Assembly: GCA_024362935.1 (NCBI GenBank)
Contig: JANCRA010000006.1
Coordinates: 34,465,924-34,529,923 of the forward strand
Direction of reading: 5' to 3'
Source: Setophaga petechia
Lineage: Eukaryota; Chordata; Aves; Passeriformes; Parulidae
Length of the DNA: 64,000 nucleotides
The translations under genes were made by a program, and so were the position numbers. Of this stretch, positions 56,401 through 64,000 are shown in pieces; within the stretch, counting starts at the first letter, position 1; the number at the start of each line of letters is the position of its first letter. The notes beneath the pieces were generated by a model. That model saw nothing but the letters and a program-made list of their open reading frames with translations. It was not told the DNA's origin and did not search any database.

Positions 56401-59400
56401 AGAGTGCCCCCATCCATGTACTCCATGACCAGCAAGAGTTCCTTGCCCAGAAGGTAGCTGAAAGAAGGAAACAAGGGTGTGGAGATGAACATGCATGGCT
56501 ACGTCGATTTTTTGCTTCAAGGTTTCTTATTTCCAGATGCCTTTGTGACAAGAACAGAATCAAAGGAATAGATATTCCCTCTTGGCTGTGCGTTGTTTGC
56601 AATCTGTGCAGTCTCAAAGAGAAAGGCACAGCTGTGAAAAAGGAGATGTCTTAGATGGGCAGCAAATGAAAAGTGCAGTTTAGAAACAGCCCAGATAAAA
56701 AACCTGTCAGGCATGGTGTTTCTGGAAATCAGCACCTAGTCTTCCTGGCATGCATAGCAATGGCAAAGAGGGGAACAATCCAAGGGAAATCCACTTTAGG
56801 ATGGTTCATCAGCACTTAGGAAACTTCAAAAAATCAATCCCAAGTAAATGTGGAGGCCGTGAACTTCGAGGCTGTTGAGGTAGGAAGATACAGCTGATGC
56901 AGGTTTTGAATAATTTTGGAATAATTACCAAACTAGGTGTGCCAGGGAAGACTCATGCAGACAAGATGCACTCTCTTCTCATCCATTGGAGATGAGTAGA
57001 GAAATAGGAATAAATAAAAATTAACAGCTCTACATTCTGCCACTGACCAAAGTGGGTTTTTAACCTCTCATGTTTGCTGTATGTAAATGCACATCCATGA
57101 GATAAGACCATGACCTCTCACCTGTCTAAATAATTCACAACATTGGGATTCCTATACCTCTCCATGATCATGATTTCATTATAGGTTAGTTCCTTCCTCC
57201 TCAGTCCTTGAAGATTTATTTTTTTTATTGCCACCTAAAATGACATTGAAAATCAGTAACTTGAGAAGTTGGTGACACGAGACCACAATGCACATGGAGC
57301 GAGTGATTTTGCAATGACACAGCTGAGCTGTGCCAAACTGCCTTGTGATTAGGCACTGCAGTAATTAGGAACTGACATTCCAACAGCCCATTTCTCTGCT
57401 CCCTTGGGAGCCAGTTACAGGACACGTGGGGCCACTGACATTTTGCCTTGGCCACTTGGTAACAGTGGTGTCTCATTTCTCGCCCACAAACCTCTGACCA
57501 TAATCTCTGCTGCTTTGTTTGGGACTCAGAAGAAGTAATCCATGCCTTAATACTCTGTGGATACATCTTGGGCTATGGGCAGGGTTTAGGGCGTTCAGGG
57601 ACGCCTTGCAGATCTCTCCCTACGTGCAGTTCCCAAGTGCAGCACTGCAGGTGGCTAAGGAACTACCAGTAACTTTCAGATGGATTTGCTGGCAGCCAGA
57701 AAGGAGAACTCAGGACTCTGAAGCTGTAGCCCCAAAGAGCAGGGAGGTGCTCGAAGGCACCGCCTTTGTTTTAGCAATGGGGAGCGAGCGAGCGCGTCCT
57801 TCTCTGAAAGGAACCGCTGCCCTCCGTGCCTTCCTTCCGCCAGCTGAGGAGGACAAAGTCCCAGATGTATTTTGCGGGCTGGCACCAGTCTGTGCTTCTT
57901 GTGCCTTTTCAGCACAGCTCTGCCCAAAGCTCCAGCCACAGCTCACACCAGAGGGGAAAGCCCTCGAGGGCAGCAGAGTCAGTGCTGTTGACATTTACCT
58001 CTCCTCCTGTGGCAGTGTCAAGTGCTCTATAAACATCTCCAAAACTCCTAGAAACAAAACAGAAGCAGAGAAAGGAGAAGCGTTTAGATCTTGCAGTGAA
58101 AGCCAGCCCACACAGGAGATCTCTGCTGGAAGTGTCAAAACCTGCGGGATGCAGGAGGGCTCTGCCAGGATGCAGATGATGCATTTTCCTCTCAAGGGCA
58201 TGGGCACTGGGCCTTTCCTGAAGCACTGGGGTTCAACTTCTAAAGGGAGTTTAGTCTTTCCTCTTGGGTTTCACTTTCTAAACAGTGTGGTTCCTATCCT
58301 GACCACAGAGTGTTTCCTTCTTCAAACCAGGGGAAAGAATTGTTCCTGGGAACTGTTATCTCGAGCTTTGATAGGGCGTACGTTGCTCTTTCAGGCAAGC
58401 AAGTTTCTTCTTTTTTCATTAGTGTGCCAGTATGATTTTGAGACATACAAAATATGCTAAAGAAATTAACACAGATCTGTCCCACACTTGAGAGACAAGG
58501 AGACCTTCCAGGTGCTGTTCCTTGATGCAGGCAAGACCTCGGTAGCAAGGACTATCTCTGACAATGCCTTCTGAGCCCACTCACAAATTCTGAGCAGCAC
58601 TGAGAGAAGGGACAATCTATCCTTACTGTGTGAACATCTTTGCAGCTAGCCTGACTTCATGCTGGATAGACATTCCAGCAGAAAAACACCCGGCCCATGG
58701 CTGTGCAGGAGTAACTGCCGTTGGACTCACCCGCTGCCAATATATTTCAGATCCGTGTATTTCATCAGGGGATTTTCATTGGGGTTCACCATTCTCCCTG
58801 AGGGAAACAAAATGCAGGATGCTGACTTTAAAGCAGAGATCCCAGCTTCCAGGAGATACAAAAGGTAGCCCCAGTGCCTGGAGCTCTGACTCCTTTGTGG
58901 TCAGCTGGGTAACAACAACCACAACCAGGCGCACAGCTGTGCAGCACAGGTGGCCAGCACAGAGACTGATTTTGTACAGTCCTTTGAAGAGTTCTCTTGA
59001 CAGGAAACAAAGCACAGGGACGTGCGATCCCAGGAGAGGAGGACATCTTCCCCACCTTTCAGCAGTTTGCCAGAAGAATGCCTTCCCATTTGTAAACCAG
59101 AGCAGCTCAAGCTAGAACCGATCCCAACGGGGCTTTCAGCATCAGGAGCCTCACCTGTTTATGAGCAGGCTGAGCTCAAAGATGCCCCTCTCCCAGCTAA
59201 GGAAGGCTCCAGCCTCTGCATCCCCTCCAGCCCTCAGGGACAGGGCAGCTAGCACAACAAGGCTGGCAAAGCCCAAGCATGGGCACTGACAGGCACTGAT
59301 GGGAAGAAGCCACAGCCGGCCTGAGCCCCGGACAAGCTGTTGCCCCCATTCAGGACACAACAGGATGGGCTTTGAGATCAGCCACACCGAGGCACAGATC

Positions 59401-60753
59401 AGCGCCCTTTTTGTCCCAACAGGTGATGGTAGAAACAGAATCCACTGGGCTCTGGTCTCAGCCCCACCAGGTCTTATCTGAGAGCACAGCACTGGCAGCT
59501 GTTACAGGCAAGAAGGAGATTCATTGGCTTGTGCTGCAGAATCACAAAGGGCTTGATGTGTTCTCCTAGAGACTGATCTGAGCAGAGCTTGGGCCAATGG
59601 GTAGGATTCTAACAGTCATGGGAAAGAGTGGGAATCGGGTATGGAAAAGTGCCATGGTTCTGAGGAATATACCATGGCTGGGCTGGAGCCTCTCTCCTGA
59701 GAAATGCCTGCAGTACAGTTTTATCTGATCACACCACTTGGATGTGTCTCTTGGACACATCTTGATAAGCATAAAACTAGAAGATTAAACAAAGGTTGTT
59801 ATCAAAGTATCTGTTTTTTCTTTGGGGGCACATGGAAAACACCTTGTGCTCTCTATTTCTCCTGTAACCTGATGTTCTTTCAGAGTAGTTCTTTTTGACA
59901 AAAAGATAGCATTCTCATGAAAATAAACTGCAGATATAGTAGTGGTAACAGTAACAGTCATAAAAATGACATCAGTAAGACGTGGGGTAGAAGAGCTCCT
60001 TCAGGATGGAGAAAAACACAACAAAAAACCCTCACCAAAAATAAACAACACAAAAACAATCCTGCTCCCCCCACCCTCCCAAAAAAAAATCCCCAACCAA
60101 AAAGACAAAACTCTGAAGCCAGTCCATTTCTGTGAAGCCTTTTTTGCTCTGATGACTGGTTGGAAGTCAGGAGTCTAAGGAGAATTTAGGAAGCTAAAAA
60201 TTCTGTTCAGTTTGGCCACTAGCACACAGGACTTGCCTAGATCATTTGCTAGGTCACAGCCTTCTGCTGATCCAAGAACAATCCCAGCTTCAGCCTTCAG
60301 CAGAGAGGGAAGCTCAGGCAAACCCAAGCCAGTGCAAGGTGCCCTCAGAGGCAGCAGGAACACCCAGAGCTCTCTCGCTGCCTCGGAGCACAGCACTTCC
60401 TCTGGGGGGGCCTACGTGGCCCTGGGACTCCAAACTCAGAAGGAGCATTTGGTACAGCTCTACTGACACCCGCACACAACACACTGTCCCTCAGACAAGA
60501 AACACACCAGACATACCCAGCAGCTCCAGGTACTCCTCCTCCTCAATCTTCTGTTCCCAGAAGGTGAAGGAACCGCTTGAGCTTGAGTTCCCAGGGTTCA
60601 CAGAAAGGCTTCCTCGAGATGATGCTGCTGCGGCAGCAGGTTCAGAGCCCATGCTGTGCTGGACCTGGAGCATTTCTGGTGGGCACTGTTCCTGTGCCTC
60701 ACTCCAAACTTGGGCTCCTTCATTGCCAGACATTTGCTGGAAGTCTTCGCAGG
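53483..60753 (-). CDS. PAK-like serine/threonine kinase gene (multi-exon)
   Basis: Minus-strand exons with good splice sites cover most of a p21-activated-kinase-type domain: 58,731-58,797 ([16 protein letters not shown]), 57,999-58,047 ([16 protein letters not shown]), 57,122-57,234 (VAIKKINLQ, catalytic Lys), 56,340-56,457 ([17 protein letters not shown]), 55,547-55,646 ([13 protein letters not shown]), 54,949-55,145 ([16 protein letters not shown]) and 53,483-53,630 ([13 protein letters not shown] to SAKELLQ). The glycine loop, VAIK Lys, HRD, DFG and APE motifs are all intact, so catalysis is plausible. Upstream exons are 59,155-59,249 and 60,517-60,753 (Ser-rich, [11 protein letters not shown]). 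No CRIB Rac/Cdc42-binding motif was found, and the last exon (HPF region) is missing from view. Songbirds are known to carry duplicated PAK3-like genes; assignment to that group is inference. Confidence 0.8.
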
Positions 60754-61206
60754 CTGCCCGGTGAGATGTCAGCACTCGCACCTCAAGTCAAACAGAACAA
60801 AGCAGTCAGACACTACAGCTTGTCCCTGTCAGCCAGGAGTCATCGACTGTGAGGAAAGGCAAAGAACAGATTGACAGGGCATACAACAGCTTCTTTCAAT
60901 CCTCCATCTGGGTCACCAAGTTCCACTGTAAAAACACCTCAAGAAAAAAGGAGAGCAGGAACAGGCCAGCAGGAATCAATTTGGATGACTGCTGGCCAAA
61001 AGGCCCAAGGACTAGTTTCACTGTCCAGGGCAGCAGCTGCGATTCAGCACACCAGGAAATGTCCTTCAGAGTGACTGTGATACACACTACAGCAGGATGG
61101 CACTCAGAGGCATCACCCCACTCCCTGCTGCTCTGCACTGGAAAGGCAAGAAGGGCAGAAACCACCAGTTTGGTGACTGCAGTGACTGCATCGCTCTTTC
61201 GCTCAC
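60754..61206. other. Interval between the PAK-like N-terminal exon and the coiled-coil exons
   Basis: No clear exon. The 60,517-60,753 exon has an acceptor at its upstream side, so the transcript must continue into or beyond this interval. Confidence 0.4.
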
Positions 61207-62278
61207 TTCTACAGCCTGAGGGAGGCGATTAAGTTTCTCTCTGACAATTGAAATGTCTTCTTTCAGCCTCTTCTCCAATGCCCTGTTGCTAGCCTCAGAG
61301 TCCTGCAGCTCTGCCTGCACGTGTCCCTTGATACTCCACATATTTCATGAGTGGAGTGGCTGCCACTCTTTCACTCACCTGGTTTTGTTGATTGCCCCTC
61401 TGCTGATGGAGATGCTCCTCTGGAATTCTTCCCACGTCTTCCTTGTTCTTTCTCTTCGCTGCCATGACGTCGCTCTGAGCTTTGGGCAGCTCTGCTTGTG
61501 GCTCTGCCAAGATGTTCTGTGCACACAAATGCAGAGCAAGTGACTGAGAGCTGCCATCAGGCTCAGCTTTTCCCTCTTTTAGCCTCCAAATCACATTTAT
61601 TCAGCCCCTTCTTTCCGCTTCCCTACCCAGCTCTGCTTCCACTGTAACTCTCCTGTGCTGGTGCTGATCTCTGCACATTGCAAGGCTCTGTCCTTTCAGT
61701 GCCTGTGGGACTCCTGGCCTCCTCAGTTCCAAGAGCTCTGGTTTATGCCCCTCTTCCTGCCCTTCTCTCTGTCACCTGGCCAGTCAGGCTTACCTGGCCA
61801 TTCTCCTGTGGCTCTTCCACCTGCTGCCTGAGCTGCTCTTCCTGCTCTCGGGCAGGGAACAGCTCTCCCTGAGTCTGGCACGGCATCTCAGACAAGGCAG
61901 TGTGCTCCTGCTCTCTCTCTAGAAGCACCTGCACAGAAAGCAAGAGAAGATGGGTTTCAACTTCCCAGACGCCCTTTGTGGGCCAAGACTCAAAGGCTGC
62001 TGGGCTCACACGTTCCCAAAGCACTGTGCTGCTGCTCTGCTGGGTCGTTCTCTGCCTGAGGGGAGGCACAGATTCCAAAGTGACCCTGGCCCTACAGTCA
62101 GGGGCCATCTGGGACTGAAGCTCCAGCAGCCTCTCAGGCAGCTGACAGGGAAGGTGTGGCATTTCTCAAGGCTCTGCTGAGGGCCTCCCTCTGCTTCTGC
62201 CATGTCCTGTTTGTCTTTCAGTAGTGACTGGCTCCCCGCCCTGTCCCACAGCTCCATCCTGGCTCTGCAGGTGGCTTC
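61207..62278 (-). CDS. Coiled-coil exons upstream of the PAK-like gene
   Basis: Three phase-compatible exons of 135, 138 and 108 bp, all multiples of three, with AG/GT borders: 61,794-61,928 (LLEREQEHTALSEMPCQ..), 61,379-61,516 (LAEPQAELPKAQSDVMAAKR) and 61,207-61,314 (AELQDSEASNRALEKRLKE). A further exon begins at 62,278 (EATCRARMELWDRAGSQ) but runs into a frame change near 62,160. Glu/Gln/Leu/Arg-rich heptads suggest a long coiled coil of the rootletin/CEP250 kind; I cannot name the gene. Same strand as the PAK-like exons, which start about 450 bases further on; whether the two form one transcript is open. Confidence 0.6.
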
Positions 62279-62907
62279 CTGGGTGAGCTCACTCCTTGTG
62301 AGAGACACTTCTGGAGTTCACGTTCTCTTCAGGCCTGCACCAGCATTCCTCCTTCCTGACATCTACACTCTCCTTAGAAAAACGGGTCACTCAGGAGATA
62401 AGGATGCATGCAAAGATCTCTGATGGAAGTCAGAGAACCTCTATGGCCATCTCAGTATACGGAGGAGGACCAAGATGTTTCTTCTCCCTCTTTTGTCAAC
62501 TGAGAATTCTGACCAGCAGCAACAGAGTTTCTCCTAAGGCCCCATTAATGAATGCACTTACACAGCCCTGGGGATGCCAGTGAAGGAAACCATGTGTCAT
62601 GTAATGCGTGGCATCTATGACCAGAGTCACCAAACACCACCTAAACATGGAATTGTTCCACCTCTCCTAGAGAGGTGGAAGTTTAAAGAATTAACTGGAG
62701 ACTTCAGGGCACAGGAGGCTGGAGGAGGAAAACAGCACTGAGGGGAAAAAACCACCATCTCTGGAGGGGGAAACATCTCTGCCTGCTCCAAATCAGTCGA
62801 GGAAACATGTCTCTAATCCTCTCCTGAAAGGGATGCTTTAGGTGACCTTTGCACCTCCAATGGCCTTGGACCAGAGCAACGAATGTTCAATTATGTAAAA
62901 GTTACAG
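62279..62907. other. No gene recognised
   Basis: Sequence upstream of the last coiled-coil exon seen. Further exons of that gene may lie here but none is supported. Confidence 0.45.
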
Positions 62908-62937
62908 AGATAGATACATAGATAGATAGATAGATAC

Positions 62938-62986
<49 letters not shown>

Positions 62987-62991
62987 CAGAT
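62908..62991. repeat. (GATA)n microsatellite
   Basis: About twenty GATA units, with GATACATA interruptions near the left end. Confidence 0.97.
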
Positions 62992-63720
62992 CTTATTACT
63001 GAAATCTGCCTTTACTGTCCTCTCTGTTGCTACAGACATCAGAACTTGGTAGCCAGTGCCCCACTCAGCTACAATCCTGGGATTTCTCTCCTGTTGCTAA
63101 AAAAAGCACACTCTTGGGGAATCTGGAGCGTGTAGGTCCTTATGGAAAGGGATCAGACCCAGAGCATTGCACTGGGAACTGCACTCTTTGTGCATCTCTG
63201 CTCGGGCAAGTACTTCTCTTGGACTTGACCACACTGATGGTGCTGAAGTGGCTGGAATCAGAAATGCAGCCCAGCCCCTCCCAGTTCCTGTGATCTCTGA
63301 GGAACAGCTGGAATGCCAAGGCATTTGACTTTCTGCTCAATTCCCAAACACAACACACACTGATTGCCTGGGCTGCAGAAACTCACAGGCATTGTTCAGC
63401 TCAAAATCATCTGTAAGGCCTTATGCGCTGGCCTAGAACCACATAAGCTCCTTCTGCATCAATGTCCCTGCACCAAATGATGAGTTCTCATGCAAAAATA
63501 CTGCATTCCCAGAAGTGATACCTGGGAATAAAAACTTCAAGCAGAACCAGTCCCAGTGCTATATAAGGGCAGGAAATAATTGCAAAAAGAACCTTAGTTG
63601 GGAGAAAAAGAAAAGGAATAAGCCTCCTCCTCCAAGTAAAGTAAAAAATAACAATAAAAAAAGGGAGGGAAAGTTAATGCCAAAAGTGGCGAAATATTTG
63701 AATGCACTGAGGAGATTCTC
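62992..63720. other. No gene recognised
   Basis: AT-richer sequence with short ORFs only. A tatataag TATA-like word at about 63,561 has no recognised gene behind it. Confidence 0.5.
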
Positions 63721-64000
63721 AAGATCTCTCATGAGCCCCCCAATGTCCAGGCCAAAGCTCCCTCAGCACCTCCTCCCTGGCCTTGTGCTGCACCCCCTTG
63801 CCCAGCTCCCCTGTCCTTCTGTGCACACGCTGCAGCCCCTCCATGACTTTCTGCTTCCCAGGGCCCACAGCTGCACACAGCACTCCAGCTGTGGCCGCAG
63901 CGCTGCCCAGCACAGGGCCATGCTCCCTGCCCTGCCCCTGCTGCCCCCTGCTGCTGGCACAGGCCACCGTGCCCTCGGCCTTCTTGGCCCTCTGGCCACA
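63721..64000. repeat. 1.76-kb repeat resumes at the right edge
   Basis: From about caatgtccaggccaaagctc onward this follows the unit at 3,262-3,531 (and 1,500-1,770) with few changes, in the same orientation as the left array. The match begins abruptly in mid-unit and runs off the window. Confidence 0.93.

Noticed and set aside
57519..58460. 313-codon plus-strand ORF
   Set aside because: It is antisense to a PAK-like exon and its introns and has no recognisable motif.

Overview
The window looks like repeat-rich nuclear DNA from a songbird (passerine). The basis is a decayed CR1 LINE 3' end, several LTR elements that I recognise as passerine types, multiple exon-structured copies of a maestro heat-like repeat (MROH) gene, and a PAK-like kinase gene. 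Both gene families are known to be expanded in birds. The density of endogenous retroviruses (ERVs), a large inverted duplication, multicopy genes and a (GATA)n tract would fit a W chromosome or a pericentromeric or microchromosomal segment. That placement is inference; no recognised gene fixes the chromosome. Apart from the ORFs of the youngest ERV, the genes here are split into short exons, so exon edges were placed by hand from GT/AG signals and reading phase.

Layout. 1-5,427: three full copies and a stub of a ~1.76-kb tandem repeat, each holding a 254-bp exon-like open frame; the same repeat resumes at 63,721 and runs off the right end. 6,064-6,831: two phase-compatible exons of an unidentified small gene. 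7,298-7,780: an LTR. 9,184-9,592 and 12,129-12,540: a ~410-bp inverted repeat. 12,552-16,622: left arm of a large inverted duplication, carrying retroviral gag debris and the 3' exons of MROH copy A. Copy A continues to about 20,270, all on the minus strand. 21,489-22,297: an LTR. 23,072-25,069: MROH copy B, cut at its 5' side by a 5.8-kb env-less class II ERV (25,279-31,123). 32,345-34,728: a second ERV remnant reduced to LTR, primer binding site (PBS) and env.

36,787-50,303 is the right arm of the inverted duplication. It carries truncated MROH copy C and a nearly complete, young ERV (38,792-48,263) with paired LTRs, a tRNA-His PBS, gag, pol, a cysteine-rich extra ORF and an unusual env. 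The unoccupied target site of this ERV is preserved in the left arm at 14,599-14,611, so the insertion came after the duplication. Beyond the arm lie interstitial telomere-like repeats (51,532-51,985), a CR1 fragment, and a minus-strand PAK-like kinase gene (53,483-60,753) whose upstream neighbours are coiled-coil exons (61,207-62,278). A (GATA)n tract precedes the return of the 1.76-kb repeat.

The most unusual material is the young ERV. Its gag is interrupted by a UGA in the known CUAG readthrough context, and gag-pol is separated by a UAG in a murine-leukaemia-virus-like context. Its reverse transcriptase (RT) active-site box reads YVGD. An undescribed-looking Cys-rich ORF sits between pol and env, and env lacks gammaretroviral landmarks and an in-frame ATG.
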